Source of the DNA: Streptomyces chryseus | GTDB lineage: Bacteria; Actinomycetota; Actinomycetes; Streptomycetales; Streptomycetaceae | Assembly (NCBI RefSeq): GCF_014650755.1 | Contig: NZ_BMVO01000030.1 | Span: 1 to 64,000 of the forward strand | Length of the DNA stretch: 64,000 nt | Reading direction: 5' to 3' | Shown here: piece by piece, positions 16,685 through 25,521 of the stretch | How the letters are laid out: each line of letters begins with the position of its first letter | Numbering within the stretch: the first letter of the stretch is position 1 | Notes under the pieces: model-generated | What the model was told of the DNA's origin: nothing | Databases searched by the model: none | What the model saw: only the letters and a program-made list of their open reading frames with translations | Program-made: the position numbers and the translations under genes

Positions 16685-17629
16685 ATGATCACCCTGCAAG
16701 GACTGACCAAGCGGTACGGCGAGCATGCCGCGGTGGACAATCTCTCCTTGACGATCTCCGCAGGTCGGGTCACGGGCTTCCTCGGTCCCAACGGCGCGGG
16801 CAAGTCCACCACGATGCGCATGATCATGGGTCTGGACAGTCCCTCGGCCGGCCACGCGCTCGTCAACGGACGGCCCTACAGCCGGCTGAGCCACCCGCTG
16901 CGCGAGGTCGGCGCCCTCCTGGACGCCAAGGCCCTGCACCCGGGCCGCAGCGCCCGCGCCCATCTCAAGGCCTTGGCGCTGAGCAACGGCATTCCCGTAC
17001 GCCAGATCGACGAGGTCATCGAGACCGTCGGCCTCACGTCGGTGGCCGAACGCCGTGCCGGGTCCTTCTCGCTCGGCATGAGCCAGCGCCTCGGCATCGC
17101 GGCCGCCCTGCTCGGGGACCCGGGGATCGTCATGTTCGACGAGCCGGTGAACGGCCTCGACCCCGACGGCGTGCTCTGGATCCGCGGGCTGATGCGCGGC
17201 CTCGCCGCCGAGGGGCGCACGGTCTTCGTATCCAGCCACCTGATGAGCGAGATGCAGCTGACGGCTGATCAGCTCGTCGTCATCGGCAAGGGGAAGCTGA
17301 TCACCGAGACCACGGTCAAGCAGCTCATCGACAGCAGCTCCATGAACGCCGTGCGGGCCCGCGGTCCAGAGACCACGAGCCTCCAGAAGCTCCAGACCCG
17401 GCTGACCGAATGGCAGGTGCCGGTCCGCTGGGAGAGCGCCAACGAGCTCTACATCACAGGGCTGACCGTCGAGAAGGTGTCCGACCTCGCCTACGAGCTG
17501 GGTGTCCGGCTGCATGAAGTGCGCACCGTCGAAGCCTCGCTGGAACAGGCCTACATGGAACTCACGGCAGACAGCATCGAGTACGGATCACCCGCTTCGC
17601 GTCCGGCGCGAGCGACCTACGGAGAATGA
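16685..17629 (+). CDS. ABC transporter ATP-binding protein (BcrA/DrrA type)
   Basis: A 314-aa cytosolic ATPase. It has Walker A (GPNGAGKSTT, residues 36-45), a Q-loop region, the signature FSLGMSQRLGIA, Walker B (IVMFDEPVNGLDP) and the switch histidine in VFVSSHLMSE. A C-terminal extension follows that is typical of antibiotic-export and bacitracin-resistance ATPases. The start at 16685 follows GGGAGCAGC. Its stop overlaps the PAP2 gene start (ATGA), so translation is coupled. The permease gene is two genes downstream. Together they resemble bcrA-bcrC-bcrB order, suggesting resistance to a lipid-II-cycle antibiotic. Confidence 0.88.
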   Translation: MITLQGLTKRYGEHAAVDNLSLTISAGRVTGFLGPNGAGKSTTMRMIMGLDSPSAGHALVNGRPYSRLSHPLREVGALLDAKALHPGRSARAHLKALALSNGIPVRQIDEVIETVGLTSVAERRAGSFSLGMSQRLGIAAALLGDPGIVMFDEPVNGLDPDGVLWIRGLMRGLAAEGRTVFVSSHLMSEMQLTADQLVVIGKGKLITETTVKQLIDSSSMNAVRARGPETTSLQKLQTRLTEWQVPVRWESANELYITGLTVEKVSDLAYELGVRLHEVRTVEASLEQAYMELTADSIEYGSPASRPARATYGE

Positions 17630-18315
17630 AACCGAGTATGAATACATCAAGGGTGCGACTCGCCAAAGCCGGGCCCGACTACGGCGTGGGTGTCTACCGG
17701 GACATCACCGAGTGGGCCGACTCGTCGCCGGGCTGGATGCAGACACTGGGCGAGATAGGTACCGAGGGCGGTATTCTCCTCTTCGTCGCCCTGCTGCTCT
17801 TCCAGTGGTGGCGCTCCCGCGGGCGCGACGACCGCTCCATGGCGCTGGCCCTGCTCGCCCCCGTCGCCGTCGCGGCCGTCTACGTCCTGAGCGAGATCCT
17901 CAAGGTCTGGCTGCACGAGGAACGGCCCTGCCGGGACATCCCCAACGTGACGACCATCGCCGAGTGCCCGGAGCCGGGCGACTGGTCGTTCCCCAGCAAC
18001 CACTCGGTCATCGCCGCCGCGTCAGCTGCCACCCTGCTCATCACCTGGCGCCTGATCGGCCTGCTCGCCCTGCCGGTGGCTGCCCTGATCGCTCTGTCCC
18101 GCGTGTACGTCGGAGTCCACTACCTGCACGACGTCGCGGCCGGCTACCTCCTCGGTGTCCTGCTGGCCCCGTTGGTCGTACTCGCCCTGATGGTTCCGGG
18201 CACCTGGGCCGTCACCAGACTGCGGCAACAGAAGGGCCTGGCCCTCGTCCTGGGGGCCTCGCCGCTGACCACGACCCCCGCCCCGCAGTACGCGCCGCAC
18301 TCGACGTACCGCTGA
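17626..18315 (+). CDS. PAP2-family phosphatase (BcrC-like undecaprenyl-PP phosphatase)
   Basis: A 229-aa membrane protein with about five hydrophobic segments. All three acid-phosphatase motifs are present: K-x6-RP in KVWLHEERP, the PSGH-like SFPSNHS, and SR-x5-H-x3-D in SRVYVGVHYLHD. Enzymes of this type dephosphorylate undecaprenyl pyrophosphate outside the membrane and can confer bacitracin resistance. The gene lies between an ABC ATPase and its permease, overlapping the ATPase stop by four bases. That placement argues for one cell-envelope resistance module. A general lipid phosphatase role is the alternative. Confidence 0.85.
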   Translation: MKPSMNTSRVRLAKAGPDYGVGVYRDITEWADSSPGWMQTLGEIGTEGGILLFVALLLFQWWRSRGRDDRSMALALLAPVAVAAVYVLSEILKVWLHEERPCRDIPNVTTIAECPEPGDWSFPSNHSVIAAASAATLLITWRLIGLLALPVAALIALSRVYVGVHYLHDVAAGYLLGVLLAPLVVLALMVPGTWAVTRLRQQKGLALVLGASPLTTTPAPQYAPHSTYR

Positions 18316-18335
18316 ACAGGAACCAGGAACCAGTC

Positions 18336-19133
18336 ATGACGACATCGACCCATCACACCGCAGCACTGAGGCGGGCGCGCGCGTCCGGAGGCGGGCTGCC
18401 CGGTGCCGTGGCAGCCGAATGGTCCAAGTTGTGGTCGGTCAAATCCACGTGGTGGAGTCTGATCGGTGGCGGCGCGCTGATGCTGCTCACCGCCCCCATC
18501 ATCGGTTCGACGATGGCGAACAACAAGAAGAACAGCGCGGGCGTCGCCGTCGGTGAGGTCGCGGTCAACACCGTGTACGTCGCCCAGTTCGCCCTCATCG
18601 CACTGTCCATGCTGGTGATCACGGCGGAGTACACCTCCGGGAGCATCCGCACCACGCTGCAGGCCGTGCCGCGCCGCGGCCAGCTGCTCCTCGCCAAGAG
18701 CCTCGTGGCCGGCGTGGTCAGTCTCCTCGGCGGTATCGCCCTCGGCCTCATCGGAGTCGGCGTCTCCTCCATGACGCTCGGTGACAAGGCGATCTTCGAC
18801 AGTGCCGAAGCGTTCGGCAGCGCACTGCGCATGGGCGTCTATCTCGCCCTGATCAGCTCGCTCACCATCGGCGTGGCCGTCGCGGTGCGCAGCGCCGCCG
18901 GCACTCTGACCATCGCCTTCGTCGGCCTGACCGTGATGCCGGTGATCCTGCAGGCCTCCGACATGGGACCGCTGGTGTACCTGTCCGAACGGATGCCGAA
19001 CTCGGCGGGCACGATCTTCATGAACGCCGCCGACAAGCCGTACGCAGCCGGCACAGCCTTCGTGATCCTCGCTCTGTGGGCCGTGGTGGTGCAGGCGGCC
19101 GGATATCAGGTGCTGCGCAAGCGCGATGCGTGA
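18336..19133 (+). CDS. ABC-2 type permease (BcrB-like)
   Basis: A 265-aa integral membrane protein with about six hydrophobic stretches. It begins with a cytoplasmic AAEWSKLWSVKSTWWSL segment characteristic of ABC-2 permeases paired with BcrA-type ATPases. A large loop contains ITAEYTSGSIRTTLQAVPRR, another family hallmark. ATG 18336 is 20 nt after the PAP2 stop, with AACAGGAACCAGG ahead. It completes the ATPase/PAP2/permease operon, which ends in a strong terminator. The substrate is inferred only by analogy to bacitracin-type systems. Confidence 0.85.
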   Translation: MTTSTHHTAALRRARASGGGLPGAVAAEWSKLWSVKSTWWSLIGGGALMLLTAPIIGSTMANNKKNSAGVAVGEVAVNTVYVAQFALIALSMLVITAEYTSGSIRTTLQAVPRRGQLLLAKSLVAGVVSLLGGIALGLIGVGVSSMTLGDKAIFDSAEAFGSALRMGVYLALISSLTIGVAVAVRSAAGTLTIAFVGLTVMPVILQASDMGPLVYLSERMPNSAGTIFMNAADKPYAAGTAFVILALWAVVVQAAGYQVLRKRDA

Positions 19134-19173
19134 GTCACCCCCCTGAACGCGTTCCGGTCATGGCCGGGACGTG

Positions 19174-19217
19174 AGGGCGTCGCGTGCCGGGATCCCCCGT
19201 TCGGCACGCGACGCCCT
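19174..19217 (+). terminator. Strong hairpin terminator after the ABC/PAP2 operon
   Basis: AGGGCGTCGCGTGCCG pairs perfectly with CGGCACGCGACGCCCT across a 12-nt loop (16-bp stem), followed by TCTTC. It separates the transport operon from the two-component genes. Confidence 0.85.
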
Positions 19218-19323
19218 TCTTCGCATCGGCCCCGTTTCCTCGCGCGGGACCTGGCCGATGGCAGGGCCGTCGGTTGACCTTCGTAGGTATCGCCGCAGGC
19301 GAGCGGCTGGCTAGGTTGAGGCT

Positions 19324-20985
19324 GTGACTTCCGCGATCAATGGTTTCGTCCGGCTCGTCGGCAGGATTCCTCCCTCGCAGCGGCCGCGGCGGCCCAGGCA
19401 CTGGCCCTTGATCGCGTTCTTGCTCTGGGGCGCGCTCAACCTGCCCGTCGTGCTGCTTCCGCCCGCGAGCGCCGACGACGGGTACTTGCGCTGGCAGCCC
19501 CTCGTCGGCGCCGTCGTGCTGGCTGTCGCCGTGGCCGTGCACCGGGCGTTGCCGCTCGTTTCCTTCTTTCTGTGCGTGGCCCTGTGGTGGACCGTCGGGG
19601 TACTTCACAACGACGTCGGTTCCATCGTCGTATCGCCTTATCTCCCGGCGGTGTTCATCGCCAGCTTCACCGTGGGAAAGCTGCCGATGAGCCCGCAGTC
19701 GGTGCTCTGCGCGGTGGGTCTGGTGGCCCTCGGCGGGTCGGCCGCCACGGTGTTCGTGGGGCTTACGCTGCCGATGTGGTTCGTCCTGGTGACGGCCCTG
19801 CTCTTCGCGTGTCTGCTGCCGTGGCTGGTGGGCCGGTACTCCCGTCAGCGCGACGAACTGCAGCACTCGGGCTGGGAGCACGCCCGGCAACTGGAGCTGC
19901 AACAGCGCATCAGCGTCGAACAGGCCAGGCTGCGCGAACGCACCCGGATCGCCGAGGACATGCACGACTCCCTGGGCCACGAGCTGAGCCTGATCGCCCT
20001 GCGGGCCGGCGCCCTGCAGGTCGCCCCGACCATCGACGACCGGTTCCGGGACGAGGCGGGAGAGCTGCGCGCCAACGCGGCGAACGCCCTGGAACGACTG
20101 AGGGACATCATCGGCGTACTGCGTGAGGACGACGCGCCGGCCCGGATGGACCCGTCGCAGGCCGACATCAACGACCTCGTCGAGCGTGCGCGTACGTCCG
20201 GGATGCTCGTCGAGCTGGAGCACACGGGAAAGATCGGTCAACTCCAGGAGATGACCGAGAAGGCTCTGTACCGCGTGGTCCAGGAGTCGTTGACCAATGC
20301 CATGAAGCACGCCCCCAGGGCGCAGGTCGCCGTACGTCTCGCCCACACCCCCGCGGACGTCACCGTGACCGTACGCAATGGCCCTTCGCCGGAACCGGCC
20401 TCCCCCGACCGCCCGCAGGGCCGGCGAGGGCTGATCGGCCTCGAGGAGCGGACCCGGCTCGCGGGCGGTGAGTTCCACGCCGCCGCGCGGTACGACGGCG
20501 GATTCGAGGTCACCGCCCGGCTGCCCCGTACGTCCGCCGTGATCAGGGCTGCCGGGAACTACCCGCCGGTCGGCCGGCTCGCGGAGTCGGCCGACGGCGG
20601 GCTCGCCCACGCGACCATCCGGCTGCGCCGGCGCTTCATCACCGCGGTCTCGCTCCCGCTCGGCCTGTTCGCCTGCCTCGCTGTCGGCATGCTCGGGTAC
20701 TACGCGTACTTGTCGACCTCGTCCTCCCTGGCGCCCCAGTACTACGACCAGTTGAAGATCGGCGACAGTGCGGCGAAGGCGGAACTCCTGCTCCCGGACA
20801 ACGAGATGAGCGATCCGCCGTCGGAGTACCGGCCCGAGCCGGCCGGAGCCACCTGCCGTTATTACCGCGCGAGCGAGGCGCTGTTCGTCCGGGTCGATGT
20901 GCACCGGCTCTGCTTCGCCGACGGACGGCTGGTGACGAAGGACGTCATCACAGCGGAGTCCCGGGCGCCGGTCGACCACGACTGA
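19324..20985 (+). CDS. NarL-type sensor histidine kinase with a C-terminal extracytoplasmic domain
   Basis: A 553-aa kinase with a GTG start. Residues 20-180 carry about six hydrophobic segments. The HisKA_3 box follows (RIAEDMHDSLGHELSLIA, phosphorylated His about 214), then a HATPase_c domain with NAMKHA (N-box) and GRRGLIGLEERTRLAGG (G-box), ending near residue 400. Unusually, a further membrane segment (about 438-462) follows, and then some 85 residues (YYDQLKIGDSAAKAELLLP, and CRYYRASEALFVRVD) expected outside the cell. Its partner is the response regulator downstream. The signal may be envelope stress, given the resistance operon next door; that is inference. Confidence 0.87.
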   Translation: MTSAINGFVRLVGRIPPSQRPRRPRHWPLIAFLLWGALNLPVVLLPPASADDGYLRWQPLVGAVVLAVAVAVHRALPLVSFFLCVALWWTVGVLHNDVGSIVVSPYLPAVFIASFTVGKLPMSPQSVLCAVGLVALGGSAATVFVGLTLPMWFVLVTALLFACLLPWLVGRYSRQRDELQHSGWEHARQLELQQRISVEQARLRERTRIAEDMHDSLGHELSLIALRAGALQVAPTIDDRFRDEAGELRANAANALERLRDIIGVLREDDAPARMDPSQADINDLVERARTSGMLVELEHTGKIGQLQEMTEKALYRVVQESLTNAMKHAPRAQVAVRLAHTPADVTVTVRNGPSPEPASPDRPQGRRGLIGLEERTRLAGGEFHAAARYDGGFEVTARLPRTSAVIRAAGNYPPVGRLAESADGGLAHATIRLRRRFITAVSLPLGLFACLAVGMLGYYAYLSTSSSLAPQYYDQLKIGDSAAKAELLLPDNEMSDPPSEYRPEPAGATCRYYRASEALFVRVDVHRLCFADGRLVTKDVITAESRAPVDHD

Positions 20986-21050
20986 TCCCGCCGACAGCGC
21001 GCCTCCCGCCGACCGTTCACCAAGAACCGCCACAGAAAAAGGAGCAGGCC

Positions 21051-21728
21051 ATCACTGCCATCCGACTTATCCTGGCCGACGACGAGACGATGATCCGAGC
21101 CGGTGTCCGGGCGATCCTCTCCAGCGACCCCGACATCGAGGTCGTCGCCGAAGCCGCGAACGGCTCGGAAGCCGTCGACCTGACCGCCAAGCACCGCCCG
21201 GACGTGGTGCTGATGGACATCCGGATGCCGGTGATGGACGGCCTCGCCGCGACGGCGGAGATCAAACGCCAGGTCCCGGAGACGTCGGTGCTCATCCTGA
21301 CGACCTTCTCCGAGGACGAGTACGTCGCCCGGGCCCTGGGCGGCGGAGCCAGCGGCTTCATGCTGAAGTCCGGCGACCCGCGTGAGCTGCTGACCGGTGT
21401 GCACGCGGCAGCGAAGGGCGCCGCCTATCTCTCCGCCAAGGTCGCCTCCCGCATCATCGCCGAACTCAACAGGGGCTCCGCGGGGCAGCGCATGGTCCGC
21501 AACGCGTCCTCGCGCGAGCATGTCGAAACGCTGACCGAGCGCGAGCGCCAGGTGCTGGCCCTTCTCGGCAAGGGCATGTCCAACGCTGAGATCGGTAAGC
21601 GACTTCATGTGGTGGAGGGCACCGTGAAGAGTTATGTCAGCTCGATTCTCTCCGGGCTCGGCGTACGCAACCGAGTGCAGGCAGCGATCATCGCGTACGA
21701 AACGGGGCTGGTCGACGAGCAATGGTGA
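21051..21728 (+). CDS. NarL/LuxR-type response regulator with apparent ATC start
   Basis: A 225-aa regulator. The receiver domain needs its first strand (IRLILADDE, acidic pair at residues 10-11), with phospho-acceptor Asp56 in LMDIRMPVMDG and conserved TTFSEDEY and MLKSG. The LuxR helix-turn-helix is LTERERQVLALLGKG through KRLHVVEGTVKSYVSS. No ATG, GTG or TTG in this frame precedes that strand. The codon at the expected start, seven bases after AAAGGAG, is ATC. The first ATG (21090) would delete the acidic pair. Either ATC serves as a weak start, or the start codon has mutated, or there is a sequencing error. It follows its kinase by 65 nt. Confidence 0.85.
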   Translation: MTAIRLILADDETMIRAGVRAILSSDPDIEVVAEAANGSEAVDLTAKHRPDVVLMDIRMPVMDGLAATAEIKRQVPETSVLILTTFSEDEYVARALGGGASGFMLKSGDPRELLTGVHAAAKGAAYLSAKVASRIIAELNRGSAGQRMVRNASSREHVETLTERERQVLALLGKGMSNAEIGKRLHVVEGTVKSYVSSILSGLGVRNRVQAAIIAYETGLVDEQW

Positions 21729-21777
21729 CGTCCGGGCCTTTGCAGAGCAACCGTCGCGTCGATCTGAGAGGGAAGCA

Positions 21778-23154
21778 GTGCGTGGAGAATCCATAACGGC
21801 AGTGATACGCCGTGCCCGTGACGCTCAAGAGGAAGCGGCGTCGTGGTCTCAGGAAAGGGTCGACCAGGTGGTCGCGGCGGTCGGCCGGGAGTGCTATCGC
21901 GAGGACAACGCGCGAAGGCTCGCCTTACGCAGCCACCGCGAGACGTCGCTCGGTGATCCGGAGCACCTTTACGCGCTGCAGCGCCGCCGCGTTCTCGGAG
22001 TGATGCAGGATCTGCACGGCCAGGCATCCGTAGGAGTGGTGGAGGACCTGCCGGAACTGGGGCTGCGCAAACTGGCCAAACCCCTGGGGGTGATTGCCGT
22101 GGCGACCCCGGCCACCGCGCCCGCCCCCGGAATCATCTGCAATGTGCTGCCCATGCTGAAAACTCGTAACGCGGCGGTTTTCACGCCGAATCCCCGAGCA
22201 CTCGGCACGGCCCAGGAAACAGTCCGGCTCGTCCGGGCGGTCCTCGCCGAGCGCGGAGCCCCACAGGATCTCGTCCAGTGTCTGGCGACCACTGGCAGGC
22301 GGACGAGTGCCGAGCTGATGGCCGCGGCGGACCACGTGGTCGCGATCGGCGGCGCCGGGACCGTGCGGCGCGCTTACGAGAGTGGGACGCCGGCGATTGG
22401 CGCGGGGGTGGGCAACCCCACGGTAGTCGTTGACGAGACCGCGGAGCTGACGGACGCGGCCGAGAAGATCGTGACCGGAGCGAGTTACAACAACGGCACT
22501 TCGTGCTCCTCGGAGAGCAACGTACTCGTCCACACCTCGGTCGTGGATCAGTTCTCCGTCGAACTGGCCCGCTGGGGTGCGCATTTGTGCTCGGAGGAGG
22601 AGACTTCCCGGCTGCGTGCTCTGCTCTGGCCGAACGGCACGACGCTGAACCGGGAAGCAATAGGCCGGCCGGCCCCCGAGCTGGCGAAATTAGCCGCAAT
22701 CGCTGTGGAGCGGCCGGACAAGACAGAGCTACTGGTCCTCGCCGGCGGAAACCCGCGAAAGGACGACCCGATCCTTCGCGAGAAGATCGCGCCCGTGCTG
22801 ACTCTTTCCGTGTTCGGTGATTTCCAGGAGGCGGTGGAACTCGTCCAGCTGCTGGCGGACCGCTGCGGCCGTGGTCACAGCTGCGGGATTCACACCGGCA
22901 GTGCGGACCGGGTGGCGGAACTCGCGCAGAGCGTGAACACCTTTCGGGTGGTGGTGAATCAGTCCACCATGACGAATACGGGAAGCTTTGAGAGCGGCGT
23001 ACCCTTTACGACGACGCTTTCCAGTGGAAGCTGGGGCGGTTGCGGCACGTCGGGGAATGTCACATGGCGCCACTTCCTCAACTACACGGTGATCTCCCGT
23101 CCGATTCCCGCACGGTTCCCGGACGAAGAGGAGCTGTTCGGCATTCTACGGTGA
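21778..23154 (+). CDS. CoA-acylating aldehyde dehydrogenase family protein (EutE/SauS-like)
   Basis: A 458-aa aldehyde dehydrogenase starting at GTG behind GAGAGGGA. Family landmarks include the cofactor region KPLGVIAVATPATAPAPGII, the IGGAGTVRRAYESG turn, NPTVVVDETAEL and the nucleophile Cys243 in YNNGTSCSSESNVLV. That cysteine context and the ending FTTTLSSGSWGGCGTSGNVT match the acylating branch that makes acyl-CoA from short aldehydes, including acetaldehyde, butyraldehyde or sulfoacetaldehyde. Two TTA codons (21925-21927 and 22690-22692) suggest bldA-dependent expression. It stands alone, 49 nt after the response regulator. The substrate is unknown. Confidence 0.8.
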   Translation: MRGESITAVIRRARDAQEEAASWSQERVDQVVAAVGRECYREDNARRLALRSHRETSLGDPEHLYALQRRRVLGVMQDLHGQASVGVVEDLPELGLRKLAKPLGVIAVATPATAPAPGIICNVLPMLKTRNAAVFTPNPRALGTAQETVRLVRAVLAERGAPQDLVQCLATTGRRTSAELMAAADHVVAIGGAGTVRRAYESGTPAIGAGVGNPTVVVDETAELTDAAEKIVTGASYNNGTSCSSESNVLVHTSVVDQFSVELARWGAHLCSEEETSRLRALLWPNGTTLNREAIGRPAPELAKLAAIAVERPDKTELLVLAGGNPRKDDPILREKIAPVLTLSVFGDFQEAVELVQLLADRCGRGHSCGIHTGSADRVAELAQSVNTFRVVVNQSTMTNTGSFESGVPFTTTLSSGSWGGCGTSGNVTWRHFLNYTVISRPIPARFPDEEELFGILR

Positions 23155-23247
23155 CGCGCGTTCCCGACCGGTGGGAGGGGAAGCCGCGCCTCGGCCAGCG
23201 AGGACTCCCGGAAGGAGAAGGGGCGGTGACGCGTCCCACGGGGGCCG

Positions 23248-25521
23248 TCAGCTCGCGCCAGGTTCCACGTCCTTCCATGCGCCGTCGAGGAACGGGCTGG
23301 GCTTTCCGTGCCAGAACACGTCCACACTGTCGCGTGCCCGTGTCGCTGCCACGAACAGCAAGGATCGAGCGCGCTGGATCTCGTGCCGGTGGCGGACCGG
23401 GTCCCTGTCGCGCAGTCTGTTGACGGCCTCGCGCGGTACGAGTCCGTCCGCCGCGCCTGCGATGATCATTCGCTGGTACTCCAGCCCCTTGAACCGGAAC
23501 ATCGTGCCGATGTGCACGCCGGTGGAACCGTGCGGGCCGTCGGAACGGATTTCCACCGACTCGATGCCGTGCAGCTTGAGCGTGTAGGCCATCTCGGCCG
23601 CCATCTGATTGGTGGGCACGCAGATCGCGATCTGCTCGTGCGGAATGATCAGGTCCGCACTGGCGTCCCACTCCTTGATGAGTGCGGCCACGCCTTCCTG
23701 CTCACCGGCCCAGTCCGGGAACGCGTGCCCGGCCGGGAGTCCCCCACTGAGCACCGACCGGTAGCCGGCCAGCGTTTCCTCGCTGCCGTCGAGGTCGTCG
23801 TACTTCGTCTCGCCCAGCACACCGAGGGCGGAACGCAGGATCTGCCGCGTCGTGCGGTAACTGAGACTCAGCTTCGAGGACCGGCCGCGGATGTTGATGC
23901 CCAGGCTGCCGAGTGTCACCTGGTTCTTGTAGATGCGCTGGTGGGTGTCGCCGACCAGGAACAGGTCGTCCGCGCCGCGAGCGACCATCGCGCGCAGCAT
24001 CTTCCAGTGGGCGGGGCGGAGATCCTGGGCCTCGTCCACCACTATGTGCCGGTATCGGTAGCGCAGCCAGCCCCCTGAGCCATCCTGGAGGTGGACGTTG
24101 TCGAGGCCGCCTGCTTCCTCCCGCTGCCGGGCGATGTTCAGAATGCGCTGCTCGCGGCCCATCTCCAGCCGTGCGGCGCGCTCCGCCACCTGGTCCCAGG
24201 TCTGCCGCCCGAGCCGGTCCAGTCGCTGCGTGAAGCGTTCGGCGAGCTGCCAGATCTCGGCGCGCTCGCCGCGGCCGATGCTTCTGCCGCGTCCGGCACG
24301 CCGCGCCCGGAAGTAGTCGGTACGGGTGCCGACGGCCTGGCCGAGGATGACCTGCGTCCACTCGTCGTGCAGGAACTCCGGGTCCCAGTCGTCCTCTCCC
24401 AGTTCGTCGAGCAGCCCGCGCCATTCGCGTACGGCCTGACTGTCGTCGATGGCCTGCTTGCCGCTGCCCGGTTCGGCCTCGCGGACGATGCGCAGCGCCA
24501 CCTGGTCGACATGGCTGACCTCGACCCGGCTCAGCAGCTCCTCGCCGCCCAGTTCCAGCAGCCGTGCGCGGAGGTCGGCGGCGAGGTTCTTGTTGTACGT
24601 GGTGAGGAGGACGGGTTTGTCCCGGCCCGGGGGAAGCTGCCGGACGAGATGCCGTACCCGGTGCAGGGCGACGATGGTCTTGCCAGTGCCGGGGCCCCCA
24701 CCGACCCGGGCGGGGCCGTTGTAGCGCCGTTCGACCAGTCTGGCCTGGGTGGGGTGGAGAAAGACCTTCCAACGGCCGAAGTCGCCGCTCTCCAGTGCCT
24801 CCCTCAGTGCGTCGTCCGTGGTGGTGACGACCGTCGCCGGCCGCTGGGCGGCGGCCTCGAAGTCGTCCAGGTCGACCGGCTCGGTGGCGGCCACCGGCTT
24901 GGTCACCTGGTCGAGGACATGGTCGTACGACGCCCCGTCGAACAGGGCGAGCAGCACTTCGCCGGTGAGTTGCGGCGCGTACTCGACGAGTCCGAGCAGC
25001 TGGTCCTCGGTGGCGAGGGTGCGGATGACGGGCAGCAGTGGTTCGGCGACACCGAGGTCCGCCAGCTGCTGGTCGGACCAGTCCGCGAACAGCGGTCGGG
25101 CCGGCTCCGGTTGCGCGGGCGCCGGCGGTTCAGCGGCCGCCGGAACCGGCTTGGGCGGCGCGGGGAGCCTGCGCAGGACGCTGTCCTCGACCACCTCCAG
25201 GTCCACGTACTCAATGCCGCCGGTGACCTGGTTGACGCCGTACGACAGCCGGTTGTAGACGTCCTTGCGGTGCTTGACGGAGACGATCAGCCAGTCGTCG
25301 TCGGCGAGCCGCAGCAGCAGCGCGCGGTACTCGTCGTTGACCCGAGCCGACCAGAGCCTGCTGTCGCCCTTGAGCTGCTGGAGCTTGAGCCCGGTGCTGC
25401 GCGGGTTGCCCCTGAATCTGTGCTGGAAGTCGAAGAACGCGCCCTTGACTGTGCGAGGGAGCTTGAGGATCTCCTTGTCCGCCTTGTCGAGCAGGCGCAG
25501 TGTGACGCCCGAGGTGTTCAT
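23248..25521 (-). CDS. RelE-like domain fused to UvrD-type SF1 helicase
   Basis: A 757-aa fusion. Residues 5-85 match the RelE/ParE fold: LLDKADKEILKLPRTVKGAF, then LKLQQLKGDSRLWSARVNDE, YRALLL and VSVKHRKDVY. A proline-rich linker and a helical region follow. The SF1 helicase has Walker A GGGPGTGKT (about 272), VVDEAQD motif II (about 495), GDTHQRIYKNQ, SYRTTRQI, FRFKGLEYQRMI and VAATRAR. The start at 25521 overlaps the stop of the large helicase gene by four bases (ATGA), so the two are translationally coupled. Fusions of RelE-like domains to UvrD helicases are found in defence regions. Whether the RelE part is an RNase or a docking module cannot be told; classical RelE catalytic residues were not traced. 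Confidence 0.85.
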   Translation of the reverse strand: MNTSGVTLRLLDKADKEILKLPRTVKGAFFDFQHRFRGNPRSTGLKLQQLKGDSRLWSARVNDEYRALLLRLADDDWLIVSVKHRKDVYNRLSYGVNQVTGGIEYVDLEVVEDSVLRRLPAPPKPVPAAAEPPAPAQPEPARPLFADWSDQQLADLGVAEPLLPVIRTLATEDQLLGLVEYAPQLTGEVLLALFDGASYDHVLDQVTKPVAATEPVDLDDFEAAAQRPATVVTTTDDALREALESGDFGRWKVFLHPTQARLVERRYNGPARVGGGPGTGKTIVALHRVRHLVRQLPPGRDKPVLLTTYNKNLAADLRARLLELGGEELLSRVEVSHVDQVALRIVREAEPGSGKQAIDDSQAVREWRGLLDELGEDDWDPEFLHDEWTQVILGQAVGTRTDYFRARRAGRGRSIGRGERAEIWQLAERFTQRLDRLGRQTWDQVAERAARLEMGREQRILNIARQREEAGGLDNVHLQDGSGGWLRYRYRHIVVDEAQDLRPAHWKMLRAMVARGADDLFLVGDTHQRIYKNQVTLGSLGINIRGRSSKLSLSYRTTRQILRSALGVLGETKYDDLDGSEETLAGYRSVLSGGLPAGHAFPDWAGEQEGVAALIKEWDASADLIIPHEQIAICVPTNQMAAEMAYTLKLHGIESVEIRSDGPHGSTGVHIGTMFRFKGLEYQRMIIAGAADGLVPREAVNRLRDRDPVRHRHEIQRARSLLFVAATRARDSVDVFWHGKPSPFLDGAWKDVEPGAS

